From NCBI GenBank assembly GCA_028095005.1, contig CM051463.1, positions 64,766,251 to 64,830,250 on the forward strand: a stretch of 64,000 bases of DNA, read 5' to 3'. Shown piece by piece: positions 46,908 to 57,514 of the stretch. This stretch comes from Rhynchospora pubera. Lineage: Eukaryota; Streptophyta; Magnoliopsida; Poales; Cyperaceae. The notes beneath the pieces were generated by a model. It was given only the letters and a program-made list of their open reading frames with translations. It ran no database searches and was not told the DNA's origin. Position numbers and translations under genes: made by a program. Position 1 is the first letter of the stretch, and each line of letters starts with the position of its first letter.

Positions 46908-49900
46908 TCAGAGTAAGGAGCTAATTTTTAAAATTAGCTCATTCATCTGCTTGTTCAGGCTATCACTAAATCGGTCTGCTTCTTCGAATGCTCCTTCAAG
47001 ATGTGCTAAGAATAGCTCTTGTTGTTCTTGTATCTCGCTGGTGACAGCCAATTTTGTTGTTAATCGGGAGAGTGCATCTGCTAAACTGTTTAGCTTACCA
47101 TCTATATGCTCAAAGTTAATTTGCACTCCTGTCCCTGTTACATAATCAACAAAGTTTATCCATCTAACCCTTGATGGTTTATTTTGGGCTGACTTATTGA
47201 AAAAGGATATTATTGCTTGACAATCAGTCCTCAGCGTTATCTCCTGCTGATCAAGGTAGTGGATTTTTAGTGCCTTCAATGTTTCCATGCAAGCGTGTAT
47301 TTCTGCATCAATGGTTGACTTGATCACCGGAAATTTACCGCTAGCATAGGCACAAATCTTTTCTATGGATCTAGGGTCATGTTTCTTTGGTTTCCATTTG
47401 CATATGCCACCCCATCCTTCCATGCATCCGTCTGTTTCAAGGATGATATAGCTCCCTGTTGGTGGAAGCTCCAGATCTGGCAAGTTTTGCACTTTTTCCT
47501 TGATTTTTCTGATTAGTTCATAATCAGACGGTTTGAGGCGCTTATCTCCATGAGGGCTGGTTTTTGTGTACAAGGGACCTAGAAGAGTCCCAAGTTTTGG
47601 AATGTAACTTCTGGCGTAATTGAGTATGCCTAACCATGCTCGGAGTCCGGCCTTTTCTTTCAGTTTCTCCTCATCAAAGGAGACGATCTTCTTTATGACA
47701 TGGGGTTGGAGTTTCACCTTACTCCTTCCAATGATTGCTCCAAGGAATTCAATTTCTCTAACTGCTATCTTCATTTTTGTTGGAGAGAGTACGAGACCCC
47801 ATTTTTCACAAATTTCTAGCATTTTTCTGAGGTGCTCAGCATGTTGTTGTTCATTCTCAGAAAATACTAGAATATCATCAATATACACCGCTATAAAATC
47901 TTCGGTACCAGCAAAACACTGATCCATCTTTCTTTGAAAAATAGCCGGTGCGTTCTTCAATCCAAATGGCATAACGAGCCATTCATATAGTCCACCGGGC
48001 ACCACAAAAGCAGTCCATTCAATTGACTCAGGTGCCATTGCCACCTGATGAAATCCACTCTTGAGGTCGAATTTCGAGTAGATCTTACTGTGACCGACCT
48101 TTTTAAGGATAGTATTGATGCCAGGGAGGCTATACTGATCCTTATGGGTATTATCGTTGAGGGACCTATAGTTGAATACCATGCGCTCTTTGCCTTTAAT
48201 TTCTTTGCCAGTGATTGGGTCAATGGTGGTTCCAGAATTGACCATTATAGCCATGGTTCTGTGCCTGCTTTTACTAGGCCTAATTACTCCCAGTTGTAAT
48301 AACGCCTTTGTATGTTTTTCGAATTGTTCTTTCATTTGAGGCGTCACATGCTTTAGGGGTTTATCCTGAATCTGGAGATCAGGATTTATGATGTCGAGAG
48401 AGCACGTCACCTGATTTTTCGACCAGTGTTTCAGAGGGTTTTCTCCAATGAACCCCTGCTCTTTTAGTCTGTTGAGTAGTGGTCTGAATTTCTCCTTAAA
48501 CTGCTGTGACTCTTGCTCTTGGTGGTATGCTACGGCCTCTCTTACTTCAATGTATTCCAAGCCCGTCAGGTCGAGCTCAGGAATTGCGACTTGTACCACC
48601 TCAGCATCTGTTGTGGTTGCAATTGTTGTGATATTTTTGTAAAAAGTCACGTTCTGGCCTTCGATTCGCAATCCACCTTGCATGGATCGGATAAAATTGC
48701 ACCCGATCAGCATCTGAACTCCCTCCTTCTTCCCCATCGAAAAAGAATAGGTGAAGGGAATTCTGAACCTATTCGACTCAATCAGCATACTACCATTTTT
48801 GAGTTTTAGACTGGCTATCTGAGTCGAGTTTACCCCATTTATTTGTATAGGATAGGCACTTGGCTCCAATGCCTCTTGTGGGACAATTTCTTGGTTGACA
48901 CAACAGACAGTCGCTCCTGTGTCAAGAATTGCTTGAACCTTGAATGGGTTGACTCCTGGAATTTCAAAGGTTATCTCCATGTTGTAGAGTCTGTTCAGAA
49001 CCCTTTTTCCTCTTACAGGGTCTTGGACCACTGTATTGAATTGCTCAATTTCCTCGGTAGAGATGGTATTGGCAGAAGCTATTCGAAGAGCTCCCGTTGG
49101 ATTTCTTGGTTCCATCTCTATTTCCTCATCTACCTCTTCATCTTCAAACCGTAGTTTGGTTTTTCCTTTATCCTTCTTCATTAATTCATCAAACTCGGCT
49201 TCGAGATCCTCTGTTCTGGCCTCAAACAGTTGTTGCTTGAGTTTTCCATTTTCCGCCAAGAGGTATTGAACATAAAACATCAGCTCATTGATTAGCTGAT
49301 CCTTACTATCATAAGGTGCTATTGGCTGCACCTTAGTTCGTATTCGTCTGCCCAGCCTGAATCTGGAACACATAGGACATACTGTTAGGCGGCAGTTTTT
49401 ACAGTATGCCCTTGTTGATTCAGTTGTCATTTCCTTACACATGGAACATTTTTCATGTCCCGTTGGAACTGAATCATTGTCCTGCCAATCATGGGGACAA
49501 TCTTTTTGATCTTCAGGCAGTTGTATATAACTTCGCCAGCTCAATTGCTCTGCCTGCATCATAAATGATTGCTCGCCGAATGGTAAATCATTGATTACGG
49601 CTGAAGCAACATTTCCAACTTCTCCTTCAGATAATGAGCATATTGCGTCACTATCAGGTTCATTGAGATCAACTGAGAGGACATCCCAGCTATCTGACAG
49701 TTCCATATTTTCAATAATGGCTGCCCTGGCAATGTTTCCTGTTTTGCGGTTACACTCTCGCGCAAAATGCCCTTCTTCTCCACAAATGAAACACTTGCAT
49801 TTGCGGACCTTGTCAGCATGTTTTCTCTTGAAAACACGCACATGAGATTCGTGGGGTTTGCCTTTGTAAGTTTTGGACTTGCGAAGTCCATACTTCTTTC

Positions 49901-51980
49901 TTTCACCATAGTAGCCTGGTAATGGGATTTTGCTGCAAAAGGAGAGATCTTTCAAGCTCCTTTGGAGTGCAGCTTGTTTGCATCTTTCAGCCAGGTACTG
50001 GTATGAGAAATTTATTCTTGGCATAACGCCTATCGCTGCTCCAGGGTATTTGTCCAAAAATGCCTTTTCTAGTTCTTTTCCGATTAGAGGTGGCATTTTT
50101 CTGAAGAATTTTTCCGAGAGTTCTGAGGAAATGTACATCCTCCCGGATTTTGCTGCAAGGATCTTGTAATCATTCATGTAATTGAACAGATCCTTAACAT
50201 GGTTGCATGACAAGCGCTCAAGGTCTTGGTAAGCGCGTGTCTGTTCTTCAGTAGACCCTTGGTATGGATCCTCTAGCAGTATCATCCTTCGAATGCAGGA
50301 GATTACGTTTTGGGGATCATCTGCAACTGCTATTAATTCTTCATATTCATGGGGGTACGCCATTCTCCATTGGATAAACATCTTTTTCTCTACATCCCCT
50401 AGGAGATTTTCAATGAAAATCACCTTACTCTTGTTATCCGTCCAGTTGCGGTCATTAACCACATTGAGAGTAATTGATTCCCATCGAGAAATTACATCAC
50501 CGTATTGCCCAATATCTTCTGGTAATACCAGAATTGCACCTTTGTCACTTTGAGCATCTGGAAGGTTGAACCTCCCGCTATGCTGTTGTGCATAACCTCC
50601 TTTGAGTCTGCCAACATGATCTCTGATTTCATGTATTGTTGGCATCGGTGTTTGCCGTGATGTGCTTGCTGGTGGATAGCTAACAGGACCCATTACTGGT
50701 TCCGTTGGCCTTCTCTGAGTGAGTGAGCTCTCAGCTGTTGAAAAAGCTGATTCCATCATTTTTGTGAAAGCCTTCATCTTAGGATATTCTAGTTCTGTTT
50801 CTTCTGCCGCGTATGCAAAGTGCGACAGTTTGTCTTTATCACCTTCAGAGGCGAATGGATTGAGCCATTCTTCCTCTGATTCTTCATCTTTATCCCAGAT
50901 TGGACAATAATCTAGCATCGGCCCTTCTCTAGACAGAGATGCTAGTAGTTGGATTGATTCCAACTCTTCCAAGGTTTCTGGCTCTTCAATTGTCACCATC
51001 AGAGCCATTTCTCCATCTAGTTCTTCTTCATCATTAGACCCAACAACTGCTGGTTCTGCTGGTGCGGTTGCTGTATATCCACCAAATCTAATGGCTAGGG
51101 AGCCATCAGTTCTTGATCTGACTCGAATTGTTTGTGGGTGTTGTACTTCTGGAATTGCTGGTGGTCTGATTATCCATCGTTGGCCTCTCAATTCCTCGGT
51201 TGACCTAGGTTGTCCCGGTATAGCCCTTATGCCTCTGCTTGCTAGGTGTTCTGTTACACCTTGGACATTGTACCGAAAGTTGGTGTGGCTGGTGTTTGAT
51301 AATCTCCCTATTAAAGATCGAGAGATTAAGAGGTTGCTTTCTCCACCTCGCCATGATTCATACCCATGAGTTTGTACAACCAATTGGATATGATTGTAAA
51401 AATCATGAATACTAACCATCATGTCAGGAACTGCGTATGCCAGTTGTGTGTTGTCTGTTAAGTCCATTTCCATGGAACTTATCAGTGAGGTATCATTACC
51501 CCATCTTGTGTCTCTTAAAACAACTAGAGCATTTACCCCTGCACTTCTTCTGTGCAGAGCGTATAACCTGACCATTACAACACCTATGTGTAAGTGCTGT
51601 AATCCTTCTTCGACGAGCCTGTTGTAGCTTTCCTGAGAGATAAAAGGGATTTCCCTTTGATCTCCAACCACCAAAATTCTTTCATCGGAATAATGTTGGT
51701 ATACCCGATGATTTCTTTCGCTCCATCCAGCTTGGTATAGTGTTTCTGCTGGAACTTGTTGTGCTCTGCGAAACTGTGAGACGCTTAGTTCCGCATCAGG
51801 ACTTAGTTGAGATTCTAGTGTCCTTCGATATTGCCTACGCCTTGGCAATCTTCTTTGTGCCTCATACCGTAACCGGCTTCCGAGTCTGTAATCCCGGATT
51901 TGATCTTCAACGGTTGGTATTTGGTTTTCGTGGCCTGATACAGATGGTCTACCCACTGTTTCCGTTTGAGTACGACTCAT
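46908..51980 (-). CDS. Badnavirus-like polyprotein (ORF3), uninterrupted
   Basis: 1690 codons without a stop or frameshift. Approximate domains: N-terminal basic EDQIRDYRLGSRLRYEAQRR block (25-60) and movement protein to about 330; coat protein about 430-750 with the CX2C knuckle CKCFICGEEGHFAREC near 727-742; second Cys cluster CX2CX11CX2CX4CX2C near 842-868, a badnavirus hallmark; aspartic protease LDTGA near 1018; reverse transcriptase with YIDDILVF near 1364; RNase H with ETDG near 1511 to the end. The start overlaps the end of the P2-like ORF by ATGA, the badnavirus arrangement for leaky scanning. All catalytic motifs that I can check are preserved. Whether it is transcribed is unknown. 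Confidence 0.95.
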   Translation of the reverse strand: MSRTQTETVGRPSVSGHENQIPTVEDQIRDYRLGSRLRYEAQRRLPRRRQYRRTLESQLSPDAELSVSQFRRAQQVPAETLYQAGWSERNHRVYQHYSDERILVVGDQREIPFISQESYNRLVEEGLQHLHIGVVMVRLYALHRRSAGVNALVVLRDTRWGNDTSLISSMEMDLTDNTQLAYAVPDMMVSIHDFYNHIQLVVQTHGYESWRGGESNLLISRSLIGRLSNTSHTNFRYNVQGVTEHLASRGIRAIPGQPRSTEELRGQRWIIRPPAIPEVQHPQTIRVRSRTDGSLAIRFGGYTATAPAEPAVVGSNDEEELDGEMALMVTIEEPETLEELESIQLLASLSREGPMLDYCPIWDKDEESEEEWLNPFASEGDKDKLSHFAYAAEETELEYPKMKAFTKMMESAFSTAESSLTQRRPTEPVMGPVSYPPASTSRQTPMPTIHEIRDHVGRLKGGYAQQHSGRFNLPDAQSDKGAILVLPEDIGQYGDVISRWESITLNVVNDRNWTDNKSKVIFIENLLGDVEKKMFIQWRMAYPHEYEELIAVADDPQNVISCIRRMILLEDPYQGSTEEQTRAYQDLERLSCNHVKDLFNYMNDYKILAAKSGRMYISSELSEKFFRKMPPLIGKELEKAFLDKYPGAAIGVMPRINFSYQYLAERCKQAALQRSLKDLSFCSKIPLPGYYGERKKYGLRKSKTYKGKPHESHVRVFKRKHADKVRKCKCFICGEEGHFARECNRKTGNIARAAIIENMELSDSWDVLSVDLNEPDSDAICSLSEGEVGNVASAVINDLPFGEQSFMMQAEQLSWRSYIQLPEDQKDCPHDWQDNDSVPTGHEKCSMCKEMTTESTRAYCKNCRLTVCPMCSRFRLGRRIRTKVQPIAPYDSKDQLINELMFYVQYLLAENGKLKQQLFEARTEDLEAEFDELMKKDKGKTKLRFEDEEVDEEIEMEPRNPTGALRIASANTISTEEIEQFNTVVQDPVRGKRVLNRLYNMEITFEIPGVNPFKVQAILDTGATVCCVNQEIVPQEALEPSAYPIQINGVNSTQIASLKLKNGSMLIESNRFRIPFTYSFSMGKKEGVQMLIGCNFIRSMQGGLRIEGQNVTFYKNITTIATTTDAEVVQVAIPELDLTGLEYIEVREAVAYHQEQESQQFKEKFRPLLNRLKEQGFIGENPLKHWSKNQVTCSLDIINPDLQIQDKPLKHVTPQMKEQFEKHTKALLQLGVIRPSKSRHRTMAIMVNSGTTIDPITGKEIKGKERMVFNYRSLNDNTHKDQYSLPGINTILKKVGHSKIYSKFDLKSGFHQVAMAPESIEWTAFVVPGGLYEWLVMPFGLKNAPAIFQRKMDQCFAGTEDFIAVYIDDILVFSENEQQHAEHLRKMLEICEKWGLVLSPTKMKIAVREIEFLGAIIGRSKVKLQPHVIKKIVSFDEEKLKEKAGLRAWLGILNYARSYIPKLGTLLGPLYTKTSPHGDKRLKPSDYELIRKIKEKVQNLPDLELPPTGSYIILETDGCMEGWGGICKWKPKKHDPRSIEKICAYASGKFPVIKSTIDAEIHACMETLKALKIHYLDQQEITLRTDCQAIISFFNKSAQNKPSRVRWINFVDYVTGTGVQINFEHIDGKLNSLADALSRLTTKLAVTSEIQEQQELFLAHLEGAFEEADRFSDSLNKQMNELILKISSLL

Positions 51981-52375
51981 TGTATCTTTTTCTTCTCTTC
52001 TTCGTATATTTTCTTTGGGTCACGATATACGAAAAATTTGCCCGTTATGGTTGGCCGTTTTGAGGTTGTTGGCGGTCCGAGACTCAAGTTCTTGAGTTGA
52101 TTTTGGATTTGTTCTAGGGCCTCGGATGTGTCAGACCCTTCAGGCGCTTTTGTCCTTCTGAGGTCTCTTATTTGATCCTTGCAATCTTCAAGTTCTTCCT
52201 TGATTTTAACAAGCAGCTGGATGATAGTGTTGTTCTGCTTGATAATTGTTGAGGTGCCCTTTTGTGTTGCTTCAGATGGTTTAACGAAACCAAGGGCTGG
52301 CTCTTCTAATGATTCTGTTGCTCGCAGGGCTTCTCTGTATACTGAACTTTCAGCAGTGAGACGCCAGTCGCTCAT
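51977..52375 (-). CDS. Badnavirus P2-like protein (ORF2), 132 aa
   Basis: The first ATG is at 52375-52373; the open frame extends upstream to about 52402 but without an ATG. The protein begins MSDWRLTAESSVYREALRAT, has PALGFVKPSEATQKG and IKQNNTIIQLLVKIKEELED (coiled coil), and ends with a basic KKIYEEEKKKIQ. This is the pattern of the small virion-associated, nucleic-acid-binding P2 of badnaviruses. It ends in an ATGA overlap with the polyprotein. No ORF1 precedes it: the frame that would end at the ATGA has stop codons immediately upstream. Confidence 0.88.
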   Translation of the reverse strand: MSDWRLTAESSVYREALRATESLEEPALGFVKPSEATQKGTSTIIKQNNTIIQLLVKIKEELEDCKDQIRDLRRTKAPEGSDTSEALEQIQNQLKNLSLGPPTTSKRPTITGKFFVYRDPKKIYEEEKKKIQ

Positions 52376-52640
52376 AAATAAAATTAATTTTATTAGTATC
52401 AAGATTTATCCTTAATTTCTAAATGACTTTTTATCTCAAATATTTCTAGGTCGGCTTTTAGGTTTGATTATACCTTTTATGAATATGTTATCCTGAAATT
52501 TAAGTGTAAATCAAGATTATTCATCTAAACTTTTCTGGGTGCAATATGGGTTTCCTTTAATTTTTCTTCCACACTACAATTTGTCTTCATGTGCGCTACA
52601 CCATTGTGTTGCGCGACACATGAATTGAGTTTTGTAATAT

Positions 52641-53343
52641 ATTGCCACTGAGTGCAAGACGCGTGAAATTATTCTCAGAATCTCAGAAGCAGGTAGGAAG
52701 GGAACAAAACATAGGCTAAAAAATCCCATGTACAACGGAAAGTCGGAAACTCATCTCATGGTCATGGATCTCTGGCAATATCTTTTGTTTCTTATTTTTA
52801 TTGCTTTGCTATAATAAGAACCTCTGAGTTGCAACACATGGTTTTCTGCAGTGCTTTAGAAGACTTAGTACACCATGATTGTTTGTGAAACCATGAAGCG
52901 TAGTGGACTCCAGTTTCACTGTCCTTTCGGATAAGATTCATTATGAGCATCTCTTTTTCAAGATTTCACATGCCCCAAAAGTACCTCACGGTCAGGTAAC
53001 TCAAAGGTACAGTCTCTGACATCAAGGCCCCACATTTAGAGCACTACTCATCAGCACAAATAGTTATCCAGGTATAATTAATACTTAATCCGCACTAGGG
53101 ATGAGTCCTGTGTTGTTTTGACAAACTTTGTTATGCAATTTTATGATATTTTACATTACTAATTCGTCAAAGTTGAAAAATATTGAATATATGTAAAAAT
53201 ATTTCTTTTAAACACTAAACAGATCTCCATTAGTTATGTATATGATTTTATTGCATGAAAGAAAATGTTTATCTTTACAAGTGGAAGAAAGTACATATAG
53301 ATCTCCTTGTGACATGAGCAAAAAAAAATGTCGGTACTTAAAA
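52641..53343. other. Spacer right of the integrated virus
   Basis: No coding exon seen. The right border of viral DNA may lie within this stretch. Confidence 0.4.
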
Positions 53344-54325
53344 AACGGGGGTGATAAGGATCATCTCCGATATTCATCATCCCTATCATCTCCACGCGTT
53401 TTTTCTATTTTCGGCTCTACGCGTTTTCTATTTTTGGAAATCGCTCTATTTTTCTCCCTGCCGCGTACGCTCGTCCCTCCTCCCACCCCTCCCGCGTACG
53501 CTCCCCCCTCCTCCTCCCCTCTCACACACACACTATATTGATTCTAACTGTTGAGGTTAACATATTTAAATGTTGAAGTTAATACCGTAACTGTTGAAGT
53601 TAATATATATGCCAACTTCAACAATTTAAATATGTTCACTTCAAATATTACCTTCAACATTTAAATATGCCAAGTTCAACAATTATATATATTAACTTCA
53701 ACAGTTATATATATTAAATTCAACAGTTACATATATAACATATTAACTTACAACAGTGACATATATAACTTCAACAACTACATATATAACTTCAACAGTT
53801 ACACGTATAACTTCAACAGTTATATATATTAATTTCAATAATTACATATATAATATATTAACTTTAACAGTTACATATATAACTTCAACAGTTATATATA
53901 TTAACTTCAACAGTTACATTTATAACTTCAACAGTTATATATATTAACATTTAATATATATATATATATATATATAAATAGACTAATTATATATATTAAC
54001 TTCAATAGTTATATATATCAACTTCAACAGTTATAAATATTAACTTCAACAGAGGGCTGCCCAATTTTCCATAGCCAGCGGAAGTTCCTCGTAACCACAG
54101 AAGCTACGACATGGGCATAGCTAGGTGCTGGCTCAATTACTGGTTCAAGTACCTTTTCCAGTGGAACCATTGGCAGGAGAGGCTGACGCACATGTAGGTA
54201 AGGGCGAAGTCATCAATCATAAGTGGTTAGAAAACGCGTTATCATCCCTGGAATTCTCATTAATTAACTAACTTTCTCATTAATAGAAGTCCAGGAATGA
54301 TAGAATATTAGAGATGGTCTTAAGC
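53344..54325. mobile_element. Putative TIR element containing a minisatellite
   Basis: The left end has GATCATCTCCGATATTCATCATCCC and the right end, reversed, GACCATCTCTAATATTCTATCATTCC, an imperfect inverted match. Both lie next to ACGCGTT blocks. The centre is mostly the repeat at 53549-54053. No coding capacity and no confirmed target duplication. Confidence 0.45.
53549..54053. repeat. Minisatellite, about 20-22 bp AACTTCAACAGTTATATATAT units
   Basis: More than fifteen imperfect units of TTCAACAGTTA(C/T)ATATAT(T)AA occur in one orientation from about 53615 on. The first units (53549-53610) are in the opposite orientation (GTTGAAGTTAATA), giving an inverted start. An (AT)n run interrupts at about 53955-53975. 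Confidence 0.9.
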
Positions 54326-57300
54326 AATTCCCCTTAAAAAATGTAGAGAATGGAAAAAAAAAAACTTAAAATTATGCAGTAAACGATTTGCTCCATGCTA
54401 TTGGAGGGATAAGAATTATAGAAAGGATCATCAGAAACTGACATTATAACCCATTGAACCTATTTAATGTTTTAATTCACAAAATAGTAACATCCATTAC
54501 CAAAGATTCGTTGGGCCTTGTCATGTACAAAACTGTAATAAAATGCAATGGTGATGATTTTCTGAGTGGTTAATTTCCAGGTCTTTACTCACTTCTCATA
54601 ATAATATGGGCCCGAATAGAAATCTTTGGGGATGCAGTGGATTGCCGACACATCAGACAGACCCACAGTATAGTTTTTTTTTTTAATTCTTTTAAGTGAT
54701 CTTCAGTGACCCACCAGATTTTCTGGTCTATCTATAAATCCTGAGAATCTATATTATCTGGCTCATGTCTACATTCTCTGAAATGTTTTAGTTGATCAGA
54801 CAAGGCAATTTGAGATTAAAATAATAAGAATTAGCCCATCAAAATATATTGGTAATTTGGTATATATTTTATTGACCAACCAAGTGGGTAGTGAAATTAA
54901 TTAGTTTAATAAATGAACAGAGTGATCAGATTGGATTTGACTGAGTTGTTGCATCGCATGGCCCCTCACAAGTTGACTTGTTTTTGTTTGCCTAATGTCA
55001 ACACAGTGACTTGTTGGCACACTAGTACTACAGTCCCATAGCTGACGCAATTTTTGAATCAATTATGTATCATTTTTGGCAACTACTCATTATGTAGTAA
55101 TTTCGCAATTGAAAGGTCCAGCTGGATTCTTGCAAAAAAAAGGGTAAAAAAGTAGAAATTTGGTCTTGGTGAACATGACTGTCTATTGGCCAACGAGTTG
55201 GGAATAGGGAGCAGATACACATTAAGAGGTACTATTTGATTGTGTGAAGTTCGGATTTGTTATGTTAAATAAAACAAATATCTTCACGCACATAATAGAA
55301 TCATGGCAAAAAACATAATTGTAAAGGATCTCAAATGTATAATTGAAACCATTTTTGTTTCAAATTTTAATTCATGTAATTTAACTGAAAATTTTCAGCG
55401 AACACAATTGTATGAACTTTCATAAATAATGTTTTATATTTTATTAGATATATTGTAGTAGTTAAAATTATGTAGGATCTAGAGTTGTAATGTGCTTGTA
55501 ATTTTTTAAAAAAAAATTCTGTGCTGTGCAGTATTGTGTTGTGTTGGATATTCACAATCCGTGCTACATGATTGTGCAATTTGATTGTGTACGCTGAATC
55601 CTCACCATCTCACTAATTTTACTATGCCATTTGTAAATCAGAGAATCTGTTTTAATAAATGGCAAAAATTTACTCATCTGAACAGTTCAAGTTTTTCCCC
55701 AAATAAAGGAAAAGTATCTAACTAAACTAAACCACTATCCGAGGATATTAAAAACCAAACGAGAAATGCATCTTTAAGCAAAATCATAGGTTGACTTGAT
55801 CAGAGACCTTTGAAAGGTCAACGACCAGAAATCAACTAACCCAATATTGGAAACAGAAAAGTAAACTTGAGTGATAAATTTAACAAGGTATACCATAATT
55901 AATTAATTATGCATCTCAAATTTCAAAATAAGGTACCATAGCACGGGACCTTATGGGATCAGTACCAACACTGTATACAAACAAATTAGCGAATGGCATT
56001 GCCTGCAACGTCACTTACAAGTCATGTTCTGCATCTCTTCTGTTCTACTGTGTCCCAGCATGAGATCCCACTTGCTGCATGTGCACTTACAAAATAACAA
56101 AAAAAATATTTTCGTCAGTTTGGCAAAAAACTGTGACTTGTCATTTTGGTTCTCTCTTGTAGAGTGTCAATTTTGATTGGATCCATTCTTTGGCAAGTTT
56201 TAAATTGAACTCATTTCCAATGCAACTAGAAACCGTGATTGCAGCATCTTTTTTTTTTTTTTTTGCTTAGAATGTAAGAGTAAATGGTGGCTTCAACAAC
56301 ACCCTGACATTTGAAAAACATAATACTGACCATTGACTATTGACCAAAGTGCCCAATTGACAAACAGTTTAAGTTTGGTCATCCTTGAAAATAATTAAAT
56401 ATTAAGTTTCCATGGTAAAATAGCTTGATCAACATAGATCGCTCAAGTCCTTAATTATAAACAAAACTTGGGTATACTAATCTGAGAGGTGGCTCCGTGG
56501 CTGTACCTAAAAGACGTCCATACTCCATATTCTTTTCTGAAAATCCAGTAGCTGCTTAGTCCAATAATTCTGAAATACCAGCTGTGCCACAACATAAAAA
56601 GCATAGGAATAGCCGAATAGATACGTGTGGGTCCCAAGTTAAAGCAGTTATTAAATCATGATTTAGCAGAACCAATACATCAGAAGCTAACCTAAATAAG
56701 AAGAATCTCTAGTACAGCAAGTAGACTGGCTTTGTCAAGTAGGCCATGAGGTTTGTTAAAAGGTTTGTTCAGCTAATCCTAATATCCTATACAACCATGT
56801 GGACCTGTAAAATAAGATGCTCTATAATTCCACATTGTTACACACCTTAATTTCAATGATGAAAATTCAAATCGACAAACTTGGATTTGACTAATTAAGC
56901 AACTTGTGTATAAAAATTCTAGGTACAAAGAGTCATGCTCTCCACAGGCGCAAAGAATATGATAAACATATGGAGTTCTGTAGCCTCCCCCATTTGATTA
57001 GTTCTCTTTTTGATGGGTTGCCATCCATTACTGTACATGTTTCTCTCTATTCTGTGTATCAGTTTCTATGAGCACATGTAATGGACGAGACAGCAAAAAA
57101 CAATATATATATATCAGCTATATATAGTTGATGCATAATGGAAAATCTGACGAACGTGGAGCTCTGCTGCTTGTGCATACAAATGTGTCATCTAGGATGG
57201 AAAAGGAATTACTAAATGATTAAGACCAAGGAATTTAGAGTAATTTTGTATGGTACAAACTGACATGGAAGCTTCACTGCTAAATTCTTATAAAATTCTA

Positions 57301-57514
57301 TAGTAAATATTCTCTAAATGACCAATTTGATAAAGAAACTCATTATATTTCATTACACTTGCTTAAAATAACGTGAAAACAGGGGAAAAAAACACTAATC
57401 ACCTACAAAAACAAGCAAGTCAATACAAGGCCATCACTCAATTAGTGGAAAGAGAAAAAACAACAATATTTTCACACATTTTTATCAACTAGTTACCATA
57501 TCATATCAATAGTT
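54326..57514. other. Gene-free AT-rich stretch
   Basis: About 3.2 kb in which I see no exon, transposon end or RNA gene. Only short, isolated open frames without family motifs occur. Confidence 0.5.

Larger units (their letters stand above)
45350..52640 (-). mobile_element. Integrated badnavirus-like pararetrovirus, near full length
   Basis: Reading on the minus strand: a leader part, a P2-like ORF, the polyprotein, a 141-codon ORF, a promoter with TATA box, a poly(A) signal, the tRNA-Met primer site, and further leader. This is one circular genome opened inside the leader. The polyprotein has movement protein, coat, two zinc fingers, protease, reverse transcriptase and RNase H but no integrase, as in Caulimoviridae, and its second Cys pattern is the badnavirus one. 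Exact borders are estimated: both ends lie in leader-like sequence that has GCGCTACA-type palindromes (about 45403-45425 and 52590-52620). Confidence 0.88.

Noticed and set aside
47620..51627. Many plus-strand ORFs of 60-105 codons
   Set aside because: Shadows of the viral polyprotein in other frames.
52376..52402. Longer P2 start (nine extra codons)
   Set aside because: The upstream extension begins with TTG, not ATG; the first ATG is at 52375.
53549..54053. Possible CRISPR-like array
   Set aside because: The genome is plant nuclear, units are imperfect 20-22 bp tandem copies without unique spacers; it is a minisatellite.
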